A stretch of 64,000 nt of DNA, from the NCBI RefSeq assembly GCF_001428105.1, contig NZ_LMSJ01000059.1:10011-74010 (forward strand). Direction: 5' to 3'. The notes under the pieces are model-generated. The model did no database searches. It was not told the origin of the DNA and saw nothing but the letters and a program-made list of their open reading frames with translations. This document shows, piece after piece, positions 41,505-51,917 of the stretch (its first letter is position 1; every line of letters starts with the position of its first letter). Origin of the DNA: Paenibacillus sp. Soil766. Lineage in GTDB: Bacteria > Bacillota > Bacilli > Paenibacillales > NBRC-103111. The position numbers and the translations under genes are program-made.

Positions 41505-43279
41505 TCTTCTCCTTCATTCAAATGCTGCGGAAATGGCTGTACAATACGAAGCTGCGTCATAAAATCATGTACACTTATTTGCTGCTGATCATGCTTCCAC
41601 TCGGCTTCTATCAGTTCATTGCTTCCGAGAAAATGTCCGATATCATCATCAATCATGTCACCTATTCGGCTAAGCAAGGCTTCGATCAGACATATTCCTT
41701 TCTGAATTATCGTGTCCAGCGGATTGCAGAGACGACGAATATTCTCGTTTCCAACTCGACCATTTCGGATATTCTGATGGATAACAATGTCACTAGTGAT
41801 ATCAATAGAGAGCTGCAGGAATACGCTAATCTTAAGAAGCTGCTGCGCTCCATGCAGGATAGTCTCGATATATCACGTGTAATCCTATACGTGCCGAGCG
41901 CTTTTATTTTCGCCAATGAGACTGAGAATTTCTTATCATTAGCTGAAACGAAGGACAGTCCTTGCTTCAACCGTTTAAATGACTTGCATGCCAAATATTT
42001 ATGGTGTTCTGCCCCTGAACTTGGGGAGAAAGCCACACATGACAATTCTTCGCTTTATGTCGTTCGAAGTATCTTGGATCCGAACAACTATGCCATTCCG
42101 ATCGGTCAATTACGCGTTGATGTACAAGCGGAAACGATAAGGTCCATGCTAAGTAAAGCGAATGTGGTCAGGAACAGTACGACCTTCTTGGTGGATCAGA
42201 ATCAACAAATCATCTTATCCTCGGATCCGTCAGTGACTACGCTAGTAAATTTGCCAGACACACTGGACGATGCAATCTCTACGACTTGGCAAACGAATAA
42301 CAATTACTATTTGTTCAGGCAGTTGCCTTCCAATTGGGGGATGGTCACCGTCATTCCACTGCATGAGGTTGTGCAGCAAAGTCATCAATTGCGCAATGAT
42401 TTGTTGGTTATTTTGCTCATCGTGACGGTCATCGCCTACTTGTTAGCCTACCTCTTCTCCTTCTCTGTCACTCGGCGCATCACGCAATTGACTAGCCGCT
42501 TAAGGGATGTGCAGAATGGAAATCTCATCGCACTCGCTCAGACACAGGGTCGCGATGAAATCGGTGAGCTGATTCAAACGTATAATTACATGATTGAACA
42601 AATTAGCTCAATGAATAAGGAGCAGTACCGTCTGGGACAAGAAGTCAAAAATGCCGAATTAAAAGCACTTCAATCGCAGATAAATCCACATTTTCTCTAT
42701 AACACATTGGATCTCATTAACTGGATGGCGGACAGCGGGTTGAACACGGATATTAAAAAGGTCGTCAAGGCACTCGCTCGTTTCTACAAAGTCAGCCTCA
42801 GCAGCGGCAAAGACATTATCACCCTGCGCGAGGAGCTGCAGCATGTTTCCTTCTATGTGCAGATTCAGAATATTCGTTTTGAAAATAAGATCGATTTCCA
42901 GATTGACGTACCCGAGGAGCTGCTCAGTCATCCCATCCCCAAAATCACCCTGCAGCCACTTGTCGAGAATGCCATTCTTCATGGGATATTAGGACGAACG
43001 CAGCGTGAAGGCAGCATTTCAATTCGGGCTTATCTGACAGATCAAACGATGCACCTCCTCATTAAGGATGACGGTGTGGGCATGAGTCTGGGCCTCATCG
43101 AGGATATGATGGCGGGCATTAGTCGAAGTCGGATCGGCGGGAGCAGCTTCGGCGTTAAGAACGTTGGTGAGCGTATTCGCCATTATTTCGGGGAACCTGC
43201 GAAGCTTACTTATCGAAGTATTCCGGGAGTAGGGACCGAAGTTGAGATTACGTTTCCATATACGGAAGAAGAAGAATAA
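41501..43279 (+). CDS. Sensor histidine kinase (YesM-like)
   Basis: A 592-residue membrane kinase. It has a first span (IMYTYLLLIMLPLGFYQF), an extracellular sensor of about 260 residues (dCache-like), a second span (LLVILLIVTVIAYLLAYLF) and HAMP (TRRITQLTSRLRDV). The His_kinase domain has the phospho-His (about residue 397) in QSQINPHFLYNTLD, and the ATPase boxes are LQPLVENAILHG and DDGVGM. The ATG at 41501 overlaps the regulator's stop (ATGA); GGGAG lies ten bases before. It would sense extracellular sugar or a binding protein and phosphorylate the YesN-like partner. Confidence 0.92.
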   Translation: MIFSFIQMLRKWLYNTKLRHKIMYTYLLLIMLPLGFYQFIASEKMSDIIINHVTYSAKQGFDQTYSFLNYRVQRIAETTNILVSNSTISDILMDNNVTSDINRELQEYANLKKLLRSMQDSLDISRVILYVPSAFIFANETENFLSLAETKDSPCFNRLNDLHAKYLWCSAPELGEKATHDNSSLYVVRSILDPNNYAIPIGQLRVDVQAETIRSMLSKANVVRNSTTFLVDQNQQIILSSDPSVTTLVNLPDTLDDAISTTWQTNNNYYLFRQLPSNWGMVTVIPLHEVVQQSHQLRNDLLVILLIVTVIAYLLAYLFSFSVTRRITQLTSRLRDVQNGNLIALAQTQGRDEIGELIQTYNYMIEQISSMNKEQYRLGQEVKNAELKALQSQINPHFLYNTLDLINWMADSGLNTDIKKVVKALARFYKVSLSSGKDIITLREELQHVSFYVQIQNIRFENKIDFQIDVPEELLSHPIPKITLQPLVENAILHGILGRTQREGSISIRAYLTDQTMHLLIKDDGVGMSLGLIEDMMAGISRSRIGGSSFGVKNVGERIRHYFGEPAKLTYRSIPGVGTEVEITFPYTEEEE

Positions 43280-43280
43280 G

Positions 43281-43430
43281 ATGATTGAAGATGCGGAGGA
43301 TGCAATTACTCCTGAAGTTTTTGCTCCGCCGAAATGGTCAAAGATGCTAAAGTACACTTATTATCGGGGAATACGGCTACATATGGATAAATTAGTGCAT
43401 AAAAGTATTCCTTTTGGACCGAAAAGGTGA
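43281..43430 (+). CDS. Very small hypothetical protein, doubtful
   Basis: A 49-residue frame that starts just after the kinase stop (MIEDAEDAITPEVFAPPKW, then a basic tail LVHKSIPFGPKR). The ribosome site is weak (GAAGAAG). The split acidic/basic composition and the immediate terminator make a real small gene possible, but not proven. Confidence 0.3.
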   Translation: MIEDAEDAITPEVFAPPKWSKMLKYTYYRGIRLHMDKLVHKSIPFGPKR

Positions 43431-43433
43431 ATA

Positions 43434-43473
43434 AAAGAGGGTCCCCGCCACATCCATGGCTTGGACCCTCTTT
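43434..43473. terminator. Bidirectional terminator, kinase / giant lyase gene
   Basis: AAAGAGGGTCC pairs with GGACCCTCTTT. It separates two convergent transcripts. Confidence 0.8.
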
Positions 43474-43476
43474 CTA

Positions 43477-46400
43477 CTACTGATTTAGTTTTACTAATCG
43501 CTGAATGATAACAGCAGCTTGCGCACGAGTTGCCTGCGCCAGTGGCATGAATTTGCCATCGCTGCCTTCTATAATGCCTCCGCTTTGCATCAACGCAATC
43601 GCTTCTGCCGCGTATCCTGCAATATCTGTCGCATCAGCAAATGTCGTCCCTTGCTGACCTGTCTTCAGATTCAGATTCAGTACCTGCAAGCTGCGGAAGA
43701 CCATGACCGCCATATCTTGTCTGGAAATTTCACTATCCGCACCAAAGCTTCCATCCTCTCTACCACTGATAATGCCTAATTTCTCAGCAGCAGCTACCGA
43801 TCCAAAGTACCAATCCGCTTGGTCAATATCGGAAAAATTCGATATTCCTTGGTCATCAGAGAAGCCTGCAGCGCGCATCAACATGGTTAAGAATTCGGCT
43901 CGCGTTACCGGATGGCTAGGCATAAACTTGTTATCGCCTACCCCGTTTAACACTTCTCTCGCTGCCAATGCTTCAATGCTGGATTGAGCCCAATCCGATC
44001 CTGCAAGATCACTGAACGTTACATTAGCGTACCTAATGCTGTACGTTCCGAGCTCATTTGTTTTGAAATCCATCTTTCCTGTAACAGGATTATAAGTGCC
44101 ATTGACAATAACTTCGTGCTTTCCTGCGTCATCCAAATGGTGAATAACCACATTCTCAGGTTTCTCACCTGGCTTCAGTTGGTAGGCGATCGCAACTCTT
44201 ACAGCTTCGCCATCGAGTCTTGTAACAGGCTCCCCACCAATCTCGATGCCCAACTGATATATCGTACCGCTGCCTGAAGATTTCTCTTCAAATGTCCACT
44301 GAATCTCCTTAGCTCCCGCTTCTAATTCACCTTTCAGTGCTTGAACAGGTAGCTTCACTTCAACGCTGTTTGTTGTAAATGCCAATTGCGTAATTCCGCT
44401 TGCGATGGCTTTATCCAGAAAGGCCACTGGAATAACCGCACCAATTGGCTTATCCCCTTGCACATTTGGTAAATCAAAACTCATCTTATTATCCTTGGCA
44501 TTTTCAAAAGCTGTACGGAAATCCGCTTCGCTAATCGTAGTAATATTGCTAATCTCTGGCTCAGGAATTACAGTACCTGGATTTGTTGTTGGATCTGTTC
44601 CCGGACCTTGCCCTGGACCTGTCCCTGGGTCTGTTCCTGGACCTGTCCCTGGGTCTGGATTAGCTCCTCCCGTCACCGTTACATGGGCAATAGCTTTCAA
44701 CCCAGTCCCACTTATCGCCCCTTGTACGTCAAATGTCCCTGCTTGCGCATAGCTAGTTGCATTCACGCCATCCCATGTAACACCAAGCTGTGTAGTCGTT
44801 CCATCTCTATAGATAGCCGTAATCGTTGCAGGCAATACTGGGGCAATGCCAACCACCGTTGTCACATTCACTGGTGTAATGGACGTGATAACATTCTCCT
44901 GAGATACAACGACCTCATAATAGTTGAACACATTCGCATTTACTGTACTCATAGCTTTCAATCTAGCTGTACCAGGATTAACCCCTGTCACTTGTAGATC
45001 TAATCCACGCTGGACAATGGAAATCACTTTATTGCTGCCATTCGTTGCGTTTTGACTCTCAACGTACCATTTGACATAATCGCCTGACGCATAGAACGCA
45101 TGCAAGCCTGATATTGCTGCGTGTAAAGTCACTTTGTGATCGACTTCCACTGCTGCTTCACCAGTGATCGCCAATCCTGATGTTTGCCCCAATACTTCCG
45201 ATACAGGTGTCAGAATAAACCGATCGGTATTAATCACTTTGTTCGAACCGCCTTGGAACTCAAACCGGAACGTTTTCTCCCCAGCAGCTGCAAATGTAAC
45301 ATCGCCTAACGTATGAAATCCGATTTTTTCCGCGGCAAGCACTTGCCCATTCTCCATTTTTTGGTCCCACACCGGACCTGTTTGTACACCATCCACATAC
45401 CACTGTCCAATCCCTCTGTTAGCATTCACTTTCGCTGCGACTTGAATTCTGTAGACACCAGCTTTCGTCACATTTAGCTTAAAATCAATGTAACTACCTG
45501 CTGTGGTGGCCGTAGAAGCGAAATTCAAACCCTGTGGGGACGCATTCGGTGTACTTCCGCTACTAACGACTGTCTGTGTTCCACCGCTTACCGTCGTTTT
45601 CCCAGCTATGCTCAAATCCGCAGCCACATAGGTCGTTGCCGAAGAAAGCGTAGGGATAAATACATCCTCCGTAACTTCGAATTGATCAATGCGCAGGGTA
45701 CCCGATCTAGTTGCACCAAAGCTTAGATCTGCCAACATCACCGCTTCCTCCTTGTGACCATAGATCACAACTTTGCCTGACGTATTTGCTTTACCGGTAC
45801 CCGTAATCACGATTTGATTGTCTACGATCGACAATTGTGAGCTATCTACATTTTCGTCGGCATACAGGATTTGATAATCTGCACCGGTATATTCCTGAAT
45901 CCAATACGCTCGACCTTTCGATGAGTTCTCGGTAAGATCAATCGTGAAGCTCTTCAGCTGCTCACCTGCGAGCAGTCCTTTGAATCTGTACGTATAGATG
46001 CCTGTATCATCGAGTGAAATATCTTCAATCAGATACTGTTTAGAAGGATCCAACCATCTGAGATTTACATCCACACTGGACACTCCTGCTTTGCCGCCGC
46101 CAGTAGCAATCATCAAAGCATGATCCTTGTTCGGCGAAACCTGCATCATTACGTAAGGACCTGCTTTTTGATCAACCCAGGAAGTCGCACTATTACTATC
46201 CCAACCTATGCCATTATACACAGGACGAATGATGGAATCCGTCAGTTCCTTAATACGACCGGAGTTCCTCCAAGCGTTCAATTTAGCCATCAGATCTATA
46301 CTCTTCTGACTCCAACCATCAGGTGAACTGCCGTGCTTAATATTTCTGGCAAATAAATATTTGTAATACGTCGACATATCACCCGTTGTCATATTCCCGA

Positions 46401-49400
46401 TATTGAAGTACACCGAGTTCAACGGCAAATGTCCGAACAAGCCAGCAAATATTGGAATATCCAAGTCTTCGCCATACTCTGTCGTCGCTGTTGTCCAGCC
46501 ATTATCTACGACATGAATCAGTTCATTCGTACGATCACCCTGCGACGGCCAAATATCAACCTCTGTTGTATATTTCACCATATAGTCAGGATTTTCATCG
46601 ACAACTTCATTCAACACATGGTTTGTTAGGACATTTTTGCGATACACATTATCCGTCGGATGTGAATACGTCGTTACCTCTGAATTCGGCCAGAATTCGG
46701 TTAAATCGACCATTTGATGTGATAAATGATAATTATCAATCAAATAGTTGATCTTCTCTTTCTTCGCAGCAATCACGGCAGGGTCGGCCAAATCGTTCCC
46801 GCGATTATGATAACCCCCTGTCATGGAATACCACATACCTAGCAGCAATCCTTTATTTTGAAAATAATCCGCAAGCCCCTTCATATCGTTCGTAATCGAT
46901 GGAAGTGCTTCAACACCATCTCTTGATGTGCCCGTATCATTCGCATTGTTCCAACCATCGTCAAACATAAACATATCGAAGCCCGCAGCATTGATTTTCG
47001 GTACGGCTACAGATTTGTAGAACGCTTCATTACGCTTGCTTTCTCCCCACTGCCAATCGTTCGTATTGAGAATCGTTGACGTGTGATTGTACTTAAATCT
47101 CGCTCGCAAATGTTCTTCAACCGCCATCTTCCCATCGACGATATCGCCTTGGAAGACACTCAAGTTGACAGCGATATATTCAAATTTCTCACCTGGGAAT
47201 AATACAAGCTGCAGGGCTTCTGGATTCGTAGCCACATTCACCATATGACCCTTGAAGGCACTGATACCTGCAAAAGAACGAACCATATAAGGGGCCCCTG
47301 TATCCGGTGAACCTGGATCTCTTTTCAGAATCTCTGTCTTCGAGTTCACTTCTGGGCCTACATAAAAGCCATCTCCCGTATTATAACGGTTGATGATAAC
47401 CTTAATATCCTCACTTGTTCTCTTCGTGTCGCTTTGATCAACACCACCTGTCGTACTGTTCCATTTGGACAAATAGACATAGTGTAAATTCCTTGCTTCA
47501 TCTGGAAAATCCAACGTAATGACATCCGAAGATGTAATCTGCAAGCGCTTGTCGACACTATTATTCGTCAGATAGGCTTGGTATTTCAAGCCTGCTTTGC
47601 CGTCATAGAGCTCGAAGGATAGCGTAACTGTAATTCCATTTTTCGTAACAGGAATCTCCAATCGCGTTCCAACCTTAGATATTGAACCATCAGTTGCCGT
47701 CATTGAAATATCCCCAGAAGATGCCGTTCCAAGCACGAAACCAGTGTCATTCGCATCCAAGCTTAGTGTCGAACCTATCGCTTCTTTTCCTGTTTCACCA
47801 CTAGTCAATAAGCGATAGTTGTAATGGAATAAGGTGGAATTGTTATCCGCTTCAATTTGAGGCAAATATTCTCTTCCTGCCGCTTTATTAAAGAAGCTTC
47901 CAATCTCGATACTTCCATCATCCGTAAATTGGATTTTGGTACGTAGTACATCATTCTCCAGTGTCCACGTGTTCGCATAATCAGCGATCGGAGTTGCGCT
48001 CCGCTCATTCGACGCAGTTACACTCGCTCCTGCCTGATTAAAAGCAGATACAATAAAATAATAGGGTACTTCACTCGTTAATCCAGAAATCGTTGTGCTG
48101 CTAACAGGACCTACTGTGACCGTCTCAGCATAATTGCCGCTTGCCGTCCCATACTTAATCATATACCCCGTAGCTGCATTCACAGGCTCCCAGTTAAGTA
48201 CGACTGTGTTGTGTCCAGCAACCGCACTTGTCAGGTTAGGAGCTGCAGGTACTTCATTGGAACCGGCAATATTAAATTTGGCATGGAATGTTTTTCCCAT
48301 TGAACCATTCGTTTGAACGTTTAATTTAATCGTAGGCAGTAACTGTGTTACCGTGATTCCCGGTTCGAATGAGATTGTCGCATTCGCAGGCAAATGAATC
48401 TCGATATCTATACTGCCTGTATTCTTGTGCGTTGGATCGGAAATCGACACATTTAGCACTTCCGATGATTTATGAGTCATGACAGATGCTTTCTTATTAC
48501 TCGTAATCCAATTGCTTCCGCTATCTTGAATAGATTTCGTCGTATCGTTCCAGAAATTAGCACCAACAATACCGAGCGATTTCTCTTTCACTGCTTGTGC
48601 GTCCGTCGAATTCTCCAAAATCTCCACATCCGGATGACTGGCATAGCTGCCTGTTTCCGCTGAAGAATAATTCGGAAGCGTGACATATTGATACGTTCCA
48701 TTCGTAGGATTCACACCATGATCGAACCATAACGTCATATAATTGCTCGTAAATGGTGTTGTTAAAGTCCCTGTTCGGCCATCAATTTGGTTCCAAGAGC
48801 CTGTTCTTGCTTCGCGAAGCCCTTTGACCGTTGCAGGTGTTGGGAAATAATAGCCGATATCTGTATTCGCCGTTTTGCCAGCCAGATGCGCCCATTGGAC
48901 GGCATTCATCGTCTCATTCCAGCCGAGCGCTGCTGATTTCGCCGTATTATTTACCGTAAACGTATGATCGCCTAGGCTATCCATTTTGCGATTATCAACA
49001 ATCGTTTCAATCGTACGATTCTCCGTACTTGTGATGCCAGATCCAAGGGATACGATTTCATTATCAAACATGAACCAAGACTTCTTCGCTGTAAGATTGC
49101 TGTATAGCGCATCCAGTTCCATACCCGAAACACCGTATTCCCCAAGAATCTCCGTGCCGCCAGTCCAACTGTTCCCGCTCGTATTATTACCGCCTGTCGT
49201 TCGTGTTTGACGATCTACGGTTGTTCCCGGTAGTCGATAAGGATCAACCGTTTGCCAGTAATTATCCGTAAATTGCCCCAGATCATTATTGTACAAGTAG
49301 GTCATGCCATCGCCAGTAAACCAACCTTTCAAATTCTCGTTGTTCCCGGACTCATAGTTAGCAATACGATTCGAATGCATACGGATGGCAAAAGTAAATG

Positions 49401-51651
49401 CCGGTCGCCGCTGAATTGCTTGATCCATACTGGCGAATTGCTTAAACGAAACCTGCTCGCCACGTGGTGTCACGCCAGCATCTTGCACGATATTTTTTGC
49501 TAGTACGATGTAATCAATCGAGTTGCCAAGGTAGAAATTCAAGTATGTATCCGCTTGGATCCAATATTTGATCATACTCTTGAAAAGAGTTGTATGCGCG
49601 AGTGGCGCAAGTTGAGATAAACGAATGACGGCTCTCGTAATGCGCTGAGCAGTTATATGGTCGGTCGCATAGGAACGTGAGATCTCCCGTCCTCTGGACA
49701 TATCCATGACTAACCCTTTATACATGAAAGGTTCGAAGTTATCGTAAATCCACTGATACACGTTGCTTACTTTAGGGTCAGTGACTGCCCAAGTTGTACC
49801 GTTTAGCGCATAGAGCATATCAGCTAAATTCGCTAGCATTGTTGCGCCATATCCACCGTTGTAAGGTGTTACATCATGCTGGATAAACGAACCATCCTTG
49901 TAAAATCCGTCGCCTGAGGTGACATAGACGAATACAGGGCTCAGGCCGTCTCTTGCCATAGCAATCTTGGAGGCATTTTTCACGATAATTCCACGGTAGG
50001 CAACGACCTGGCTTTTCCAAACCCGATTCGCTGCTGTCATATCCACGATCGGTGTGAAATGTTCCACGGCATTCATGTAATTCGCAATTTGTGTGGAGGA
50101 TAAGTCATCGTACAGTAGGATTACTGTATCGTTGAGTGCCAGTGGCGCTCCCATCCACCAATCCCACCAATTATCGTAAAGCACCTTGTTTTCGTTGTAT
50201 CGGTTCGAATACATCCAATCCAGTGCTGACTGGAGATCCGCGAGCAACGCCGCATTATTCTGTAAGGAAGAACCAACTGTCGCATAGGCAATCGCCATTT
50301 CCTTCAAGCGTGTGTAAGCCGACGTAATTTGCGCGGAATTCGAGGTGCTGGCCAAATCACTCCAGAGCGCAGCACGATCTGCTGTTTTTATCATCGAATC
50401 CCAATTCGTTTGCGCTTTGGCTGTTAATGCTGTGATTTGATTAGCAATATCAAGGTCTTGTTGATTGTAAGAAAATCCACCGGTCAACATGACTTTCAAC
50501 TTATTTCTAAGTGTATCATACTCGTCCTCTGGTGCAGCAGTCACTGTAATGTGGGCAACAGCACGAATTGATGTGCCTGCTACGGTACCGTTGACATCGA
50601 AGCTTCCTGCTTTGGCATACAGCGTATCTGCATAAGTGTCCCATTGTACATTTCTCTGTTCCATGGACTGATCCGAATAAACAGCCGTAACCACAGTTGG
50701 CAGTACTGGTTTAATTTTTGCTTGTGTCGTAACTTGAACAGGTTGTATGGCAGTAACGGCTAATTGCGGATGCGTAACCGTGATTGTAGCGATCGCTGGT
50801 ATCGCTGTTCCAACTACAGCACCATTCACAGTGAAAGAGCCTAGTTGTGCGTATTGTGAAGCTTGGATATTCTCCCAAATGACAGGAGCGGATTTGATTG
50901 ACTCATCAGTATATACAGCTGAAACAACAGCTGGCATAACAGGAGGAGTTCCCACAGACGTCGTGATCGCTTCTGGAGAAACTGATGTGATGGTTCCTGT
51001 AAATGGGAGAATTTCTCCTGTTCCCATTCTCACATGATCCAAGGTTATATTGGCAAATGAAGCAGAATCCCCACCGATTTTGATTAAAGAGGAACTGCCA
51101 GTTCCATTTGGTGCTCCACTCCATGCTAAAGTACCATCCACGTAGAGGTCATACGTGTAGTTCGAATGAACGACAACACGATAGGCATGATAGACCGTCG
51201 TGTCGAGTGTATACGATTTAGTCGAATTGGAGGATTTATTTTGCACGACACCACTTGTTCCGTAGGTTAAATAAAAGCTAATTAAATAAGAAGCCCCTCG
51301 TACTGTAAACTCATTGAGTGTTCCTGCCGCATTCACTTTGGCTACGGCTTCAAATGTGAACGCGCCTGAAGCAGGGGCAACTGTTGTCGCTGGTGCCACT
51401 GGCTGCTTTAAAAGGTACGTAGATTTATCAGACGCATCCACGATCGTTACATTCCCCGTATTTTGCGTGACCGATCCAGTGAAACCCGTTGTTCTCTGCT
51501 CTGTCCAGCCCGTACTCGTGAAATTACTCAAATTATCGTTGAGCAAATCCCATGGGCCGCTAGCGGCATATGACGGTTGTGGCAAGACCCCTACAAGTAG
51601 GCTAAACATCATCATCACGCAGATCACACTAGATATACTTCTTTTTATCAA
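43477..51651 (-). CDS. Giant SLH-anchored PL8 lyase / GH36-like fusion enzyme
   Basis: A 2724-residue secreted enzyme. Domains in order: signal peptide (1-29); LamG-like module (about 35-215); two Big_4 Ig domains (about 218-372); polysaccharide lyase 8 (about 375-1130), with Asn542 (ANRVWKS), His592 (FIQHD), Tyr601 (NGGYG) and Arg655 (RGREISR), spaced 50/9/54 as in hyaluronate/chondroitin AC lyases; FN3 (about 1134-1222); a GH36-like barrel (about 1226-1950) with FMFDDGWN and MVDLTEFW; a CBM35/6-like module; Ig-like domains; a Pro/Gly/Thr linker; three SLH modules (about 2545-2724). It could both eliminate uronic-acid linkages and hydrolyse a glycoside on one polymer; the substrate is unknown. 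TTG start, AAGGAG ten bases before. Confidence 0.82.
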   Translation of the reverse strand: MIKRSISSVICVMMMFSLLVGVLPQPSYAASGPWDLLNDNLSNFTSTGWTEQRTTGFTGSVTQNTGNVTIVDASDKSTYLLKQPVAPATTVAPASGAFTFEAVAKVNAAGTLNEFTVRGASYLISFYLTYGTSGVVQNKSSNSTKSYTLDTTVYHAYRVVVHSNYTYDLYVDGTLAWSGAPNGTGSSSLIKIGGDSASFANITLDHVRMGTGEILPFTGTITSVSPEAITTSVGTPPVMPAVVSAVYTDESIKSAPVIWENIQASQYAQLGSFTVNGAVVGTAIPAIATITVTHPQLAVTAIQPVQVTTQAKIKPVLPTVVTAVYSDQSMEQRNVQWDTYADTLYAKAGSFDVNGTVAGTSIRAVAHITVTAAPEDEYDTLRNKLKVMLTGGFSYNQQDLDIANQITALTAKAQTNWDSMIKTADRAALWSDLASTSNSAQITSAYTRLKEMAIAYATVGSSLQNNAALLADLQSALDWMYSNRYNENKVLYDNWWDWWMGAPLALNDTVILLYDDLSSTQIANYMNAVEHFTPIVDMTAANRVWKSQVVAYRGIIVKNASKIAMARDGLSPVFVYVTSGDGFYKDGSFIQHDVTPYNGGYGATMLANLADMLYALNGTTWAVTDPKVSNVYQWIYDNFEPFMYKGLVMDMSRGREISRSYATDHITAQRITRAVIRLSQLAPLAHTTLFKSMIKYWIQADTYLNFYLGNSIDYIVLAKNIVQDAGVTPRGEQVSFKQFASMDQAIQRRPAFTFAIRMHSNRIANYESGNNENLKGWFTGDGMTYLYNNDLGQFTDNYWQTVDPYRLPGTTVDRQTRTTGGNNTSGNSWTGGTEILGEYGVSGMELDALYSNLTAKKSWFMFDNEIVSLGSGITSTENRTIETIVDNRKMDSLGDHTFTVNNTAKSAALGWNETMNAVQWAHLAGKTANTDIGYYFPTPATVKGLREARTGSWNQIDGRTGTLTTPFTSNYMTLWFDHGVNPTNGTYQYVTLPNYSSAETGSYASHPDVEILENSTDAQAVKEKSLGIVGANFWNDTTKSIQDSGSNWITSNKKASVMTHKSSEVLNVSISDPTHKNTGSIDIEIHLPANATISFEPGITVTQLLPTIKLNVQTNGSMGKTFHAKFNIAGSNEVPAAPNLTSAVAGHNTVVLNWEPVNAATGYMIKYGTASGNYAETVTVGPVSSTTISGLTSEVPYYFIVSAFNQAGASVTASNERSATPIADYANTWTLENDVLRTKIQFTDDGSIEIGSFFNKAAGREYLPQIEADNNSTLFHYNYRLLTSGETGKEAIGSTLSLDANDTGFVLGTASSGDISMTATDGSISKVGTRLEIPVTKNGITVTLSFELYDGKAGLKYQAYLTNNSVDKRLQITSSDVITLDFPDEARNLHYVYLSKWNSTTGGVDQSDTKRTSEDIKVIINRYNTGDGFYVGPEVNSKTEILKRDPGSPDTGAPYMVRSFAGISAFKGHMVNVATNPEALQLVLFPGEKFEYIAVNLSVFQGDIVDGKMAVEEHLRARFKYNHTSTILNTNDWQWGESKRNEAFYKSVAVPKINAAGFDMFMFDDGWNNANDTGTSRDGVEALPSITNDMKGLADYFQNKGLLLGMWYSMTGGYHNRGNDLADPAVIAAKKEKINYLIDNYHLSHQMVDLTEFWPNSEVTTYSHPTDNVYRKNVLTNHVLNEVVDENPDYMVKYTTEVDIWPSQGDRTNELIHVVDNGWTTATTEYGEDLDIPIFAGLFGHLPLNSVYFNIGNMTTGDMSTYYKYLFARNIKHGSSPDGWSQKSIDLMAKLNAWRNSGRIKELTDSIIRPVYNGIGWDSNSATSWVDQKAGPYVMMQVSPNKDHALMIATGGGKAGVSSVDVNLRWLDPSKQYLIEDISLDDTGIYTYRFKGLLAGEQLKSFTIDLTENSSKGRAYWIQEYTGADYQILYADENVDSSQLSIVDNQIVITGTGKANTSGKVVIYGHKEEAVMLADLSFGATRSGTLRIDQFEVTEDVFIPTLSSATTYVAADLSIAGKTTVSGGTQTVVSSGSTPNASPQGLNFASTATTAGSYIDFKLNVTKAGVYRIQVAAKVNANRGIGQWYVDGVQTGPVWDQKMENGQVLAAEKIGFHTLGDVTFAAAGEKTFRFEFQGGSNKVINTDRFILTPVSEVLGQTSGLAITGEAAVEVDHKVTLHAAISGLHAFYASGDYVKWYVESQNATNGSNKVISIVQRGLDLQVTGVNPGTARLKAMSTVNANVFNYYEVVVSQENVITSITPVNVTTVVGIAPVLPATITAIYRDGTTTQLGVTWDGVNATSYAQAGTFDVQGAISGTGLKAIAHVTVTGGANPDPGTGPGTDPGTGPGQGPGTDPTTNPGTVIPEPEISNITTISEADFRTAFENAKDNKMSFDLPNVQGDKPIGAVIPVAFLDKAIASGITQLAFTTNSVEVKLPVQALKGELEAGAKEIQWTFEEKSSGSGTIYQLGIEIGGEPVTRLDGEAVRVAIAYQLKPGEKPENVVIHHLDDAGKHEVIVNGTYNPVTGKMDFKTNELGTYSIRYANVTFSDLAGSDWAQSSIEALAAREVLNGVGDNKFMPSHPVTRAEFLTMLMRAAGFSDDQGISNFSDIDQADWYFGSVAAAEKLGIISGREDGSFGADSEISRQDMAVMVFRSLQVLNLNLKTGQQGTTFADATDIAGYAAEAIALMQSGGIIEGSDGKFMPLAQATRAQAAVIIQRLVKLNQ

Positions 51652-51677
51652 TGCCTACACACTCCTTACATCTTTTA

Positions 51678-51735
51678 TTAAGCGCTTTCTAAGCCTAGAT
51701 AGAACATAACATCCCTGACATCACCTAGATAGAAC
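51678..51735 (-). promoter_or_regulatory. Control region of the giant lyase gene
   Basis: The word CCTAGATAGAAC occurs twice, at 51694-51705 and 51724-51735, exactly 30 bases apart, as expected for a regulator binding one face of the helix. An AAGCGCTTTCT (51680-51690) with a cre-like AAGCGCTT core follows towards the gene. The galactan 24-bp element is absent here. Confidence 0.5.
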
Positions 51736-51869
51736 GCTAACTTGATAAAACCTATCTTGAATTAACCTCTTTCTAGCGGCAGTCAATTATTGATAGGAAT
51801 ACGAACGAGTTGTGATATATGGGTAGGATGTAACTGGCATTAGTGTTAAATGAAGGTTATTGCAAATGC

Positions 51870-51902
51870 AAAAAACAAGCACCGATATTCGCTCGGTACT
51901 TG
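51870..51902 (-). terminator. Terminator of the stalk-domain protein gene
   Basis: On the minus strand CAAGTACCGA pairs with TCGGTGCTTG (one mismatch), followed by a T-run. Confidence 0.7.
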
Positions 51903-51917
51903 CTCTCATGTACGCTA

